DNA of 64,000 nt, from positions 124,001 to 188,000 of the forward strand of contig NZ_JBBEXE010000003.1 in assembly GCF_037645805.1 (NCBI RefSeq), given 5' to 3'. Under the pieces are notes generated by a model, which saw nothing but the letters and a program-made list of their open reading frames with translations, searched no databases and was not told where the DNA came from. Below, one piece after another: positions 33,477-42,938 of this stretch; position 1 is the stretch's first letter, and each line of letters opens with the position of its first letter. Made by a program: the position numbers and the translations under genes. Source of the stretch: Leptobacterium_A meishanense (GTDB lineage: Bacteria > Bacteroidota > Bacteroidia > Flavobacteriales > Flavobacteriaceae).

Positions 33477-35972
33477 ATGCAAAAGGTTTTAGGTTTTTTC
33501 TTTTTTTTAATAATGGTTGTCTCAACGTGGTCACAAACCAAAGTAAGTGGTATCGTAGTAGATGAATCGGGCGAAGCCGTACCCTTTGCCAATATTATCT
33601 TCAAAGACTCTTCGGAAGGGACTATCACAAACGATAATGGGCGTTTCTATATAGAATCGGATAATACCTATACTGCTATCATTGTATCTTTTGTGGGCTA
33701 CACTACACAGGAAATATTGTTAGAAAGTAAAGTCAACTATGATCTTACGGTAGTACTTCCTGAAGGAGAGCAATTAGACGAAGTGGTCGTTATTTCAGGG
33801 AAGCAGTCGAAAAAGAACAATCCGGCGATCGATATTTTAAGAAAAATATGGGCAAAGAAAAGAGAAAATGGTATTAGGAAGTTCGATCAGTACCAATATG
33901 ATAAATATGAGAAGGTAGAATTTGATCTGAATACGATTGATAGTGCTCTCATAAAAAGTAAACTGTTCAAGGGACTTGAATTTGTTTTTGAAGAGATGGA
34001 CACTTCCCGAATTACCGGAAAAACATACCTGCCCATTTTTATCAATGAAGCATTCTATAAAGTATATGGAGACAATGGGTACGGAAAGGTAAAAGAAGAT
34101 CTTATTGGAAATAAAAATTCAGGATTCAGTAACAATCAAAGTATTATTGCCTTTGTTCAAGATTTATATGCAGACTATGATATTTATAATAACTACTTGA
34201 AATTTTTTGACAAAAGTTTTGTGAGCCCACTATCCAAAACAGGTATAGATGTGTATAACTATGCGTTGGCTGATTCTACTTTCATCGATAATAAATGGTG
34301 CTACAATATCATATACTACCCACGCCGAAAAAATGAACTTACTTTTAAAGGCGATTTTTGGGTAAATGACACCACTTTTGCCATTAAGAAAATAAATATG
34401 GCCGTTACAAAAAGTGCCAATATCAATTGGGTAAAAGAGATATACATAGAACAAGAATTTCAGGTAGTCAATGACTCGGTTTTTTTGTTGAAAAGGGATT
34501 ATATGTTGAGTGACTTCAGCCTGCGTAAAAAAGAAGAATCCCGTGGAGTATACGGAAAGCGTACAACAGTTTATGATAATTATGTGTTTGATGAACAAAA
34601 ACCCAAGAAATTCTATGAACAAGAGATAGATCCTCATGATGAAGAAATTTACAATAAGGACGATGCATTTTGGACTACCAACCGTTTGGAAAAACTCAAT
34701 AAAGACGAACAAGGAATTTACAAGCTAATTGATACCATAAAACACGTCCCCAAATTTAAACGTCTTTATACATTAGGTTCTGTATTGGCCTCCGGATATT
34801 GGGAAATTGACAAATGGGATTTTGACTATGGTCCTGTGTTTTCCACTTTCGGGAACAATGACGTGGAAGGATTTCGTTTACGAACAGGAGGAAGAACCTA
34901 TTTTGGTCAAAATGATTTATGGCGGATAGAAGGCTATACTGCCTATGGATTTAAGGATCAAAAGTTTAAGTATGGAATTTCCGGCAAGTGGTTGATCGGC
35001 CGTAAAAATAGGGTTATTATAAGTGGAGGGAACCGGCGTGACATTGAACAGATTGGAGCAAGCCTCACAGCTACAAGCGATGTTTTGGGACGTAGCTTTG
35101 CATCTTCAGCACTCCTCACAGCAGGCACCAATGACAAGCTTACCAATATCAATCTCACCACTGCAGCTATTGAGTTTGAACCGTTCAAAAACTTGATTTT
35201 TAAAACAGGGGGTTCCTACCGTACACTTAAATCGGCATCACCCCAGACGTTTAGTTTGGATTACATAGATCCGGAGTCACCCACAGGGATCTCTTCACAA
35301 ACAAAACAATTAGAACTAAACGTGTCATTTGAATACACGCCCAGTAGAAAAACTATAGGGTATGGGGTAGAACGAAAAGATGTAAATGACGATTATGCCC
35401 GCTTTTTTCTTACCTATACCAGAGGCATAGAAGGAACCTTAGAAAGTGATTTCGAATACGATAAAGTACAACTTTTTTACCGTAACCCTATTCAAATAGG
35501 TGGTTTTGGCCGATTGCTTACGGTGGTAGAATTAGGGAAAACATTTGGAGAAGTTCCCTTAGGGTTATTAAGCCCTGTGCCTGGAAACCAAACCTATTTT
35601 TCCATTTTCAATACCTTTCCCAATATGGATTTTTATGAATTTGTGACCGATACCTACACTTCCATTCATTTAGAGCATAATTTCGGTGGACGGCTACTTT
35701 CAAGAATTCCTTGGTTGCGCGATTATAACCTTAGGGAAATTATTAGTGTAAGAGGGGTGTGGGGTAAACTTTCAGATGCCAATATAGCACTTAGCGCTCC
35801 TGCCAATATACCTTTACGGGCACCTTCTGATAAGATTTACTGGGAGTATTCTTTTGGAATAGGGAATATTTTTAAAGTCTTCCGGATCGATTTTAATTTC
35901 AGGGGCAATTATTTAAACCTTCCCGATGCAAGGGAATTTAGTGTAACCGGGGCATTCGGGTTTTTCTTCTAA
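33477..35972 (+). CDS. DUF5686/carboxypeptidase-regulatory-like surface protein
   Basis: This is an 831-residue exported protein. After the signal peptide (MQKVLGFFFFLIMVVSTWS) comes a CarboxypepD_reg-like domain (about 22-105: KVSGIVVDESGEAVPFANII, TITNDNGRFYIES). A DUF5686 region with many short beta strands follows to the end, which closes with aromatic strands (FRIDFNFRGNYLNLP ... FGFFF) like an outer-membrane barrel. The ATG at 33477 is chosen over an upstream in-frame TTG at 33459 that lies within the pdhB terminator. A decayed copy of its last 20 codons lies 2.3 kb downstream (38281-38346). Confidence 0.85.
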   Translation: MQKVLGFFFFLIMVVSTWSQTKVSGIVVDESGEAVPFANIIFKDSSEGTITNDNGRFYIESDNTYTAIIVSFVGYTTQEILLESKVNYDLTVVLPEGEQLDEVVVISGKQSKKNNPAIDILRKIWAKKRENGIRKFDQYQYDKYEKVEFDLNTIDSALIKSKLFKGLEFVFEEMDTSRITGKTYLPIFINEAFYKVYGDNGYGKVKEDLIGNKNSGFSNNQSIIAFVQDLYADYDIYNNYLKFFDKSFVSPLSKTGIDVYNYALADSTFIDNKWCYNIIYYPRRKNELTFKGDFWVNDTTFAIKKINMAVTKSANINWVKEIYIEQEFQVVNDSVFLLKRDYMLSDFSLRKKEESRGVYGKRTTVYDNYVFDEQKPKKFYEQEIDPHDEEIYNKDDAFWTTNRLEKLNKDEQGIYKLIDTIKHVPKFKRLYTLGSVLASGYWEIDKWDFDYGPVFSTFGNNDVEGFRLRTGGRTYFGQNDLWRIEGYTAYGFKDQKFKYGISGKWLIGRKNRVIISGGNRRDIEQIGASLTATSDVLGRSFASSALLTAGTNDKLTNINLTTAAIEFEPFKNLIFKTGGSYRTLKSASPQTFSLDYIDPESPTGISSQTKQLELNVSFEYTPSRKTIGYGVERKDVNDDYARFFLTYTRGIEGTLESDFEYDKVQLFYRNPIQIGGFGRLLTVVELGKTFGEVPLGLLSPVPGNQTYFSIFNTFPNMDFYEFVTDTYTSIHLEHNFGGRLLSRIPWLRDYNLREIISVRGVWGKLSDANIALSAPANIPLRAPSDKIYWEYSFGIGNIFKVFRIDFNFRGNYLNLPDAREFSVTGAFGFFF

Positions 35973-36095
35973 CTCAATTTTAAGGTTATTATTCAATATT
36001 TAGCGTGCTAATATTTTTTATTAAAACAATAATTTATACAGTAAAACCCTAAATAATATACTGTAAATATACAGCATAACTTAGACGTTATTTCT

Positions 36096-36103
36096 TAGAT
36101 TTG
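36096..36103 (+). promoter_or_regulatory. Candidate -7 box of the repeat-protein gene
   Basis: TAGATTTG matches TAnnTTTG and lies 33 nt before the ATG at 36137. No strong TTTG -33 element was found. Confidence 0.4.
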
Positions 36104-36136
36104 TTATAGGTTATAATTCTAATAACTACAACAAGT

Positions 36137-38071
36137 ATGAAGACCTATTTACAACTTATTATGCTGTTATTGGCAGTAGCAGTCTATGCCCAATCCCCTC
36201 AAAAAATCAATTATCAGGCAGTTGCTCGCGATAATGCAGGTAACCCGTTAGCAAACAAAAATATTGCCACACAAATTATTATCAGGGAAAGTAATGCTAT
36301 TGGTACGATAGTCTATACTGAGACCCATGCTGTTACTACCAATGCTTTCGGACTTTTTACCCTTGAGGTAGGAAATGGTACTACTACCGATAATTTTAAT
36401 TTGATTGATTGGGGAGCCACTTCCCACTATGTGCAAATGGGTTTAGATCCCACAGGAGGTAATGCCTTTACCAATCTGGGAACTTTTGAGCTTCTTTCCG
36501 TACCCTATGCCCTTTACGCACAGGATGCAGGGGTAGCTGCCAGTCTAGGTGACATAGGTGCTGCTGATGGACAAGTACTAAAATGGAATGCCAATACCAC
36601 GGCTTGGGAACCTACAGATGTTAGTGGTACCAGCCAATGGAACGATATTGCAGGGGGTATTAACTATGCCGGTGGGAATGTAGGGGTCGGTACAGATATC
36701 CCTACTGCCAAATTGGATATAGTCGGAGATATTAATACCACTACACAATACAACCTTGATGGAGTACGGATACTTGATCAAGTAGGAAGTAACCTGCTTC
36801 TGGGAAAAAATACAGGAGATAATTTGACTACAGGTTTGCTAAATACTTTTATTGGCCAATTCTCGGGGTTCAATAATACAACAGGCTCAGATAACACCTT
36901 TGTTGGTCAATCTTCCGGATCCAACAATACGACGGGTATGCGAAATACTTTTGTTGGAAAACTTGCAGGAGGTAGTAACACAATAGGATCTAGTAATACT
37001 TTTATCGGGTTTCAGGCCGGATATAAAAATACGGATGTAGGACAACAAAACACTTTTATAGGGAGTGTTGCAGGGAATGAAAATACGACGGGATTTCAAA
37101 ACATATTTATTGGCACATTTGCAGGGACTCAGAATACTACTGGCAATACGAATATTCTTATAGGGGGAAGCACTGGAAATACCGAAGGTAATCTAAATAT
37201 TTTTATTGGGGCATCTGCTGGAAATCGTCATACTACCGGTGATGAAAACGTCTTCATTGGCGTAAATGCTGGAAATGACAATCTTACGGGTCAGCGAAAT
37301 ACTTTTGTTGGCCGTTCAGCTGGCAGTGATAATACTAATGGAAGCAGTAACGTATTTTTAGGGTATAGAGCAGGGGTGAATGAAACTGGCTCTAATAAAT
37401 TATATATCAGTAACTCATCTACTTCCTTACCGTTAATCTATGGTGAGTTTGATAACCAATTGCTCACCATAAACGGTACTGCCCAAGTAACAGGTTCGTT
37501 AGACATGAGGAATACTTCCATTGTTGATGTAGCCGACCCTGTTAACCCAAAAGATGCTGCTACCAAATCTTATGTAGATCAAGAAGTGGGTACTAATGCT
37601 ACTCAATGGGACAATATTACCGGAGGTATTAATTATGCTAACGGCAATGTAGGAATTGGCACAACAACCCCATTAGAGAAAATGGAAATAAGCGGTGCCT
37701 TAAAAATTGGGAATACCAGCAATGCAAATCCTGGAACAATTAGGTGGACAGGAAGTGATTTTGAAGGCTATAATGGTACAGAATGGGTGTCGTTAACTAG
37801 TCAGGGAAGTGCTGCTTTCTCTGTAATAAAGGGGCCATCTAGGTTGGATCTCACTATTGAAAGTTCTGGGGATATTAATATAAGATCTAGTACAGACTGG
37901 ACGGCAACCATTGAAAACCCACTTATTGCTACAATAGATAAAACATCAGGTAGTGCTGGACTTACGACAGTTACCGTTAACTCTAAACAGACTTTTGGAA
38001 GTGCTAGGATTTTTTTTAGATCTACAGATGGAGAAGATTCAATTCAAGTACTCGTAAATGTTTTCTACTAA
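36137..38071 (+). CDS. Exported repeat protein with trimeric-adhesin-like head
   Basis: This is a 644-residue exported protein. The signal peptide (1-18) precedes a conserved N-terminal domain (about 20-133: INYQAVARDNAGNPLANKNI ... ELLSVPYALYAQDA). A linker is followed by 10-11 repeats of 17-18 residues at about 216-416, with the pattern NTFIGxxAGxxNTTG. These look like left-handed beta-roll units of adhesin or tail-fibre heads. GNVGIGTTTPLEKMEI and a Trp-rich GTIRWTGSDFEGYNG segment follow. A final domain of about 85 residues looks Ig/BACON-like. No T9SS sorting tail is recognised. It may be a surface fibre or adhesin. Confidence 0.7.
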   Translation: MKTYLQLIMLLLAVAVYAQSPQKINYQAVARDNAGNPLANKNIATQIIIRESNAIGTIVYTETHAVTTNAFGLFTLEVGNGTTTDNFNLIDWGATSHYVQMGLDPTGGNAFTNLGTFELLSVPYALYAQDAGVAASLGDIGAADGQVLKWNANTTAWEPTDVSGTSQWNDIAGGINYAGGNVGVGTDIPTAKLDIVGDINTTTQYNLDGVRILDQVGSNLLLGKNTGDNLTTGLLNTFIGQFSGFNNTTGSDNTFVGQSSGSNNTTGMRNTFVGKLAGGSNTIGSSNTFIGFQAGYKNTDVGQQNTFIGSVAGNENTTGFQNIFIGTFAGTQNTTGNTNILIGGSTGNTEGNLNIFIGASAGNRHTTGDENVFIGVNAGNDNLTGQRNTFVGRSAGSDNTNGSSNVFLGYRAGVNETGSNKLYISNSSTSLPLIYGEFDNQLLTINGTAQVTGSLDMRNTSIVDVADPVNPKDAATKSYVDQEVGTNATQWDNITGGINYANGNVGIGTTTPLEKMEISGALKIGNTSNANPGTIRWTGSDFEGYNGTEWVSLTSQGSAAFSVIKGPSRLDLTIESSGDINIRSSTDWTATIENPLIATIDKTSGSAGLTTVTVNSKQTFGSARIFFRSTDGEDSIQVLVNVFY

Positions 38072-38421
38072 ACCAAATTTAAATAACTTTTAGCTAAAAA
38101 CGTTTACCATAAAGAATCAATATAATTGCATTAAACGGTTATTTTTTTTAGCTATTTTAATTAGCTTTTATGACTAATTTCCAAAAGATTACTTGCCAAG
38201 ACATTGCTCTCTATGATATTGATGTTTTCGGAGTACTTCTCAATGAGAAAATCTTATATAATTAAGCACATTCTTATTTTCATTATTTAAACCTTCCCGA
38301 TGCCCAAAAATTTGTTGTAACTGGGGCATTCGGGTTCTATTTTTAATAAAACCGCCTAGCACCTTTTTATTATACCATTCTTTTTATACTTTTGCACGGC
38401 AAATTTATAGACTATATACGA
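38072..38421. other. Intergenic region with a gene remnant
   Basis: There is no intact gene in these 350 nt. A 31-codon open stretch (38170-38265) has no recognisable features. It is followed by a remnant of the DUF5686 3' end (38266-38346, entered separately). The rest appears to be AT-rich spacer. Confidence 0.5.
38266..38346 (+). pseudogene. 3'-end remnant of a DUF5686-type gene
   Basis: This is a frame of 26 codons with a stop. Its residues HYLNLPDAQKFVVTGAFGFYF match the last 21 residues of the DUF5686 protein (NYLNLPDAREFSVTGAFGFFF) at 35910-35972. The remainder of that gene is missing upstream, with an in-frame stop at 38263-38265. The two 3' ends bracket the repeat-protein gene, as if a second DUF5686 paralogue was lost when, or before, the gene between them arrived. 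Confidence 0.75.
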
Positions 38422-40830
38422 ATGGAATCAAATATTATTTTCGCACCGATCGCATTGGCAATTGTAGGATTGTTGTTTATGTTCATTAAAATGACGTGGG
38501 TTAAAAGACAAGCCCCAGGAAGTGAGAAGATGCAAGGGATTTCTAAAGCAATAAAAGAAGGGGCCTTGGCCTTTTTGGGAGCAGAATACCGGCTACTTTT
38601 GGTATTTGTACTGATAGCTTCTGCCGCCTTATTCGGAATTTCCTATTATGTAGACACAACTAGTTGGATGATTGTTCCGGCGTTTATTATAGGAGCTGTG
38701 TTTTCCGCACTTGCCGGAAACATAGGTATGCGCATTGCCACAGAGGCGAATACACGTACTGCTGAAGCAGCAAAGACAAGTTTGCCACAAGCCTTAAAAG
38801 TGTCATTTGGTGGAGGTACAGTAATGGGGTTAGGCGTTGCAGGATTGGCTGTATTAGGGCTCAGTTTGTTATTTTGGTTATTCCTGAGCCAGTTTATGGG
38901 GCAAGAGGGAAGTTTTTATACGAATATGACCATCGTTCTAGAGACCTTGGCAGGATTCTCATTAGGAGCAGAATCAATTGCGTTATTTGCACGTGTAGGT
39001 GGTGGAATTTATACCAAAGCAGCTGATGTAGGTGCTGACCTCGTGGGGAAAGTAGAAGCAGGAATTCCTGAAGATGATCCTAGAAACCCGGCAACGATAG
39101 CAGATAATGTGGGAGATAATGTAGGAGATGTGGCTGGTATGGGTGCTGATTTGTTTGGCTCGTATGTAGCAACCGTATTGGCAGCTATGGTGCTTGGAAA
39201 CTATGTGATAAAAGACATGTCAGCGGTCAATCAATTTACAGATGCATTCAATAATATGGGCCCCATATTGCTACCTTTGGTAATAGCCGGTGTAGGTATA
39301 TTGGCTTCTATTTTGGGGACATTTTTAGTTAGAATTTCAAGCAATGAAGCAAAAGAGGCTCAAGTTCAAAAAGCGTTAGATACTGGAAACTGGACAGCAA
39401 TCATACTAACTCTTATAGCAAGCTGGTTCTTAATACGATGGATGTTACCAGAAACCATGCAGATGAACTTTTTTGGTGAAGGTTTAAAAGAAATCCCATC
39501 ACGCCACGTGTTTTATGCATCCATGATAGGATTGGCGGTAGGTGCTCTGATTTCTGCGGTAACAGCCTATTATACAAGCTTAGGTAAAAAACCGGTATTG
39601 AATATTGTACAAAACAGCTCTACCGGAGCAGCTACAAATATTATTGCCGGATTGGCAGTAGGTATGAAATCTACCTTCTTCTCTGTTATTTTATTTGCGG
39701 CAGCAATATTCGGCTCATATGCTTTAGCAGGGTTTTATGGAGTAGCACTGGCAGCATCTGCGATGATGGCTACTACGGCGATGCAATTGGCCATTGATGC
39801 TTTTGGGCCGATTGCCGACAATGCAGGAGGCGTAGCAGAAATGAGTGAATTAGAACCGCATGTTCGTGAGCGTACCGATATCCTAGATTCTGTAGGGAAC
39901 ACCACAGCTGCAGTAGGAAAAGGGTTTGCTATTGCATCGGCAGCGTTGACTGCCTTAGCTTTATTTGCCGCATATGTGACATTTACAGGAATTGATGGGA
40001 TCAATATTTTTAAAGCAGATGTATTGGCCATGTTATTTGTTGGAGGGATGATCCCGGTAGTGTTCTCCGCTTTAGCGATGCAATCTGTAGGTAAAGCAGC
40101 TATGGAAATGGTACAAGAGGTAAGAAGGCAATTCCGTGAAATCCCTGGAATTATGGAAGGAAAAGGTACACCGGAGTATGCTAAATGTGTAGATATATCA
40201 ACTAAGGCTGCATTAAAAGAGATGCTAGTTCCTGGTTTAATCACTATTATAACACCTATTGTTATTGGGTTGGTATTTGGTGCCGAGCCTTTAGGGGGCT
40301 ATATGGCAGGTGTGTGTGTTTCAGGCGTTATGTGGGCTATTTTTCAGAACAATGCCGGTGGTGCATGGGACAATGCTAAAAAATCTTTTGAAGCAGGTGT
40401 GATGATCAATGGTGAGATGACCTATAAAGGTTCAGAGGCACACAAAGCAGCTGTAACGGGAGATACCGTAGGAGATCCATTCAAAGATACTTCAGGTCCA
40501 TCAATGAACATTCTTATCAAGCTTACCTGTTTAGTAGGATTAGTGATTGCTCCAATTTTAGGAGGGCATGGTGCTGAGACATCAGGAAATGAAATAAAGA
40601 AAGAAGTGGAAGTAAAAATGATTAAATCAGGAGATGATGAAGGCGTGGAAGCAGTTATTACAATTACCTCAGACGAGAATGGGGAAATGATTGTAGAAGA
40701 AAAGGTACTGAAAGGAACAGAAGAAGAAATAAAAGAACAACTTAAAGAGTTTGAAGTAGAAATAAATACGACTAGCGAGAAAGGCTCAAAGAAAGTTATC
40801 AAAGAAGTTCGTATAGAAAAAAAGCAATAG
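38422..40830 (+). CDS. hppA: Membrane-bound ion-translocating pyrophosphatase
   Basis: This is an 802-residue proton/sodium-pumping pyrophosphatase with about 16 helices. GMGADLFGSYVATVLAAMV and the PPi-binding ADNVGDNVGDVAG are intact. GNTTAAVGKG carries Ala at the K+-dependence site, which places it in the K+-dependent class. Whether it moves Na+ or H+ cannot be decided by eye. The ATG at 38422 (MESNIIFAP) is chosen over an in-frame TTG at 38392. An unusual charged tail of about 85 residues follows the last helix (from about 715, SGNEIKKEVEVKMIKSGDD onward). Confidence 0.94.
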   Translation: MESNIIFAPIALAIVGLLFMFIKMTWVKRQAPGSEKMQGISKAIKEGALAFLGAEYRLLLVFVLIASAALFGISYYVDTTSWMIVPAFIIGAVFSALAGNIGMRIATEANTRTAEAAKTSLPQALKVSFGGGTVMGLGVAGLAVLGLSLLFWLFLSQFMGQEGSFYTNMTIVLETLAGFSLGAESIALFARVGGGIYTKAADVGADLVGKVEAGIPEDDPRNPATIADNVGDNVGDVAGMGADLFGSYVATVLAAMVLGNYVIKDMSAVNQFTDAFNNMGPILLPLVIAGVGILASILGTFLVRISSNEAKEAQVQKALDTGNWTAIILTLIASWFLIRWMLPETMQMNFFGEGLKEIPSRHVFYASMIGLAVGALISAVTAYYTSLGKKPVLNIVQNSSTGAATNIIAGLAVGMKSTFFSVILFAAAIFGSYALAGFYGVALAASAMMATTAMQLAIDAFGPIADNAGGVAEMSELEPHVRERTDILDSVGNTTAAVGKGFAIASAALTALALFAAYVTFTGIDGINIFKADVLAMLFVGGMIPVVFSALAMQSVGKAAMEMVQEVRRQFREIPGIMEGKGTPEYAKCVDISTKAALKEMLVPGLITIITPIVIGLVFGAEPLGGYMAGVCVSGVMWAIFQNNAGGAWDNAKKSFEAGVMINGEMTYKGSEAHKAAVTGDTVGDPFKDTSGPSMNILIKLTCLVGLVIAPILGGHGAETSGNEIKKEVEVKMIKSGDDEGVEAVITITSDENGEMIVEEKVLKGTEEEIKEQLKEFEVEINTTSEKGSKKVIKEVRIEKKQ

Positions 40831-40847
40831 TAAGCATATATTATGTT

Positions 40848-40880
40848 GAAAAAATGCGGCAGTAATGACCGCATTTTTTA
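40848..40880. terminator. Bidirectional terminator after hppA
   Basis: AAAAAATGCGG (849-859 of this kilobase) pairs with CCGCATTTTTT (869-879) around CAGTAATGA. It lies between convergent hppA and the deoxynucleoside kinase gene. Confidence 0.85.
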
Positions 40881-40896
40881 TTTAAAAAAGTACCCA

Positions 40897-41511
40897 TTAA
40901 AACAATCCGTGGATTTCTGCATCAATCCGGTTGATGATATCCCCGAGATCTTCCGGATTATCAACAAAATTCAGTTTATCAACATCCAGCACAAGCAGTT
41001 TTCCCTTATCATAATTTTGCACCCAGCCCTCATAACGCTCATTCAAACGGCTCAAATAATCAATAGAAATGGAATTTTCATATTCGCGACCGCGCCGGTG
41101 AATTTGATTGACCAGATTGGGTATAGAACTTCTTAGATAGATCAATAGATCCGGGGGAAGTACAAGCCCTTCCATTAAATCAAACAATGCTTTATAATTG
41201 CTAAAGTCTTTGTTTGTCATAAGCCCCATAGCATGCAGATTAGGTGCAAAAATATGGGCGTCTTCATAGATGGTACGGTCTTGTATGATTTTTTTGCCAC
41301 TTTCCCGGATTTGCAACACCTGACGAAAACGGCTATTCAAAAAATAAATTTGAAGATTAAAACTCCAACGCTCCATTTGATTGTAAAAATCATCTAAATA
41401 AGGATTGTCTTCTACGTCTTCAAAATGGGCATCCCATCTATAATGTTTTGAGAGTAAATGTGTAAGTGTAGTTTTTCCGGAACCAATATTTCCTGCGATA
41501 GCGACATGCAT
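40897..41511 (-). CDS. Deoxynucleoside kinase, stand-alone
   Basis: This is a 204-residue kinase of the deoxyadenosine/deoxyguanosine kinase family. The P-loop GNIGSGKTT (7-15) opens the protein, DRTIYEDAHIF carries the catalytic Asp-Arg-Ser/Thr-type motif, and RRGREYENSI supplies the lid arginines. It phosphorylates deoxynucleosides in salvage. It is about as long as the dNK half of the folK fusion at 12.9 kb but differs widely in sequence, so substrate ranges may differ. It is the last gene of a row with the secreted unknown and the Gre-like gene. Confidence 0.92.
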   Translation of the reverse strand: MHVAIAGNIGSGKTTLTHLLSKHYRWDAHFEDVEDNPYLDDFYNQMERWSFNLQIYFLNSRFRQVLQIRESGKKIIQDRTIYEDAHIFAPNLHAMGLMTNKDFSNYKALFDLMEGLVLPPDLLIYLRSSIPNLVNQIHRRGREYENSISIDYLSRLNERYEGWVQNYDKGKLLVLDVDKLNFVDNPEDLGDIINRIDAEIHGLF

Positions 41512-41512
41512 A

Positions 41513-42307
41513 TTACTCGGGTTGATTAAGGTTTAGTATAAAGTGATAAAGTTTTTTATTGTTGTAAATATACAAGTTATCCCCTCTTAGATAAAAATCT
41601 TTAATAGAAATATTGACAGGTAATTTTATAGGAATGGTTATATAACTGCCTTTTTTTATGTAAAAAAGTTTATTTTTCTTCTTCAAAACAAGGTTTTCAC
41701 TTGATTGATGAAGATCATCAAATCCGTTTAGTGCTATTTTTTGTAATAAACTACCATAAATATTATATTGGTATAGTGTGTTTATGGTCAATGCCCAGCA
41801 GAAGTTATAATTGCTTTCCCATGCAATGACATCCTCTGTAATGGGTTGATTGATGCTTAATATGTTTTTTTGCTGGTAATCAAATAACTCGGGTTGTTGT
41901 ATATCGGTATTAAAGATCCATAAACTTTTGTTGATCGCAGTGGAAACATATTGTACATTTCTAAAGCTTTGGATTTCAGAAAACCGTATTTGAACAGTCT
42001 CGTTTAATGTATTGTCTAATTTAATTACGGTATTAAAGTCACTATAAAAAACAGTTATATCTAATGGGTTTAATATATCTACACTTGATATGGCACCTAA
42101 TTGGAGGTTATTGTAAACAAACACTTTACTTGCTGTTTTTTTATGGAAAATATTATCTTTTATATAGTATATATTATTAAAATCATCAACCCCTATAAAA
42201 ATATCAGCGGTAATCGGAAGACTATCTTTAATGGATAATGAAATACTTTCCTGAGAGAAAAGAAGTCCTGTTGTTAAAAAAAAGATAATAGAAGTAACTA
42301 TATTCAT
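41513..42307 (-). CDS. Exported protein of unknown function, possible beta-propeller
   Basis: This is a 264-residue protein with a signal peptide (MNIVTSIIFFLTTGLLFS). The ATG at 42307 is used, since the longer frame would put 12 extra residues before it. The rest is repeated short beta strands with aromatic residues at regular intervals (NNIYYIKDNIFHKKT, NLYIYNNKKLYHFIL), as in a beta-propeller, with no catalytic motif. Its stop lies 1 nt before the kinase start codon, so the two are probably translated from one transcript. I do not recognise the family. The DNA is more AT-rich than its neighbours. Confidence 0.55.
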   Translation of the reverse strand: MNIVTSIIFFLTTGLLFSQESISLSIKDSLPITADIFIGVDDFNNIYYIKDNIFHKKTASKVFVYNNLQLGAISSVDILNPLDITVFYSDFNTVIKLDNTLNETVQIRFSEIQSFRNVQYVSTAINKSLWIFNTDIQQPELFDYQQKNILSINQPITEDVIAWESNYNFCWALTINTLYQYNIYGSLLQKIALNGFDDLHQSSENLVLKKKNKLFYIKKGSYITIPIKLPVNISIKDFYLRGDNLYIYNNKKLYHFILNLNQPE

Positions 42308-42370
42308 AACTATCTCACAAAATACAAAAAATGTAAAGGACACATTAATAAAAACTTCTTTGTGTTGTTT

Positions 42371-42817
42371 TTATAGGATAGTTTTTATGGTATAAGAATA
42401 ATCCCCAAATTTAAAAACATCGCCAATATGTTTCCCTTTTAAAGATTTATAAATAGGAGCATTCTCTGAAATTCCGACAAATTTTTTATTATCAAAATCA
42501 AATACAGGCATTACAGTACCAATAACAAAATTGAGGTTTTCCGTACATACAACTGCTCCAAAAGTAACCTCATTAAGTGGAGTAACAGGGAATTTCTCAA
42601 TCAATCGCATTTCTTCATGTGCCCGTTCAATGCGCAATTGTAAATTAATGGAAGCAGTTGTCCATTCATCCTGATGCGAAAAATCTTCCGGATCTCTGGT
42701 ATCCTCTTCATCAAGATCAGCTCCATGCTTATAGCTATCCCGAATATTTTCAAGTTCATCAATATGCTTTTGGTGTATTACAACCATTGTTTTCTTTAAA
42801 GCTTCTTTATCAATCAT
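42371..42817 (-). CDS. GreA/GreB-family transcription factor-like protein
   Basis: This 148-residue protein resembles GreA/GreB. Its C-terminal domain (about 75-148: FGAVVCTENLNFVIGTVMPV, ISENAPIYKSLKGKHIGDVF) is the RNA-polymerase-binding FKBP-like fold. The N-terminal coiled coil (about 1-78) carries a very acidic tip, GADLDEEDTRDPEDFSHQDE, where Gre factors place the catalytic acidic residues that enter the polymerase channel. The tip differs from the canonical sequence, so it may be a divergent Gre or a channel-binding regulator and not a cleavage factor. Confidence 0.75.
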   Translation of the reverse strand: MIDKEALKKTMVVIHQKHIDELENIRDSYKHGADLDEEDTRDPEDFSHQDEWTTASINLQLRIERAHEEMRLIEKFPVTPLNEVTFGAVVCTENLNFVIGTVMPVFDFDNKKFVGISENAPIYKSLKGKHIGDVFKFGDYSYTIKTIL

Positions 42818-42928
42818 AATTCTAATTTTAGTGATTAAAAATACTAAGTTTTTATGCCTTTATGTATGACAAATCTCATTCTTTTTTAAAAGACATTAAG
42901 GCAAAGATGTTATACAAAAAACATTTTT

Positions 42929-42936
42929 TACATTTG
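42929..42936 (+). promoter_or_regulatory. -7 box of metK
   Basis: TACATTTG matches TAnnTTTG. Transcription from here would give a 5' leader of about 130-135 nt before metK. Confidence 0.6.
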
Positions 42937-42938
42937 CA

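Noticed and set aside
36785..37385. A CRISPR-like regular repeat
   Set aside because: The units lie in frame in a coding gene, vary in sequence, and have no unique spacers of constant length.
38170..38265. A small gene of 31 codons upstream of the DUF5686 remnant
   Set aside because: It has no recognisable motif, no promoter or homology, and the region otherwise shows decay.
40422..40874. A 150-residue minus-strand frame opposite the hppA tail
   Set aside because: It is Ser/Phe-rich and antisense to a coding tail; there is no sign of real coding.
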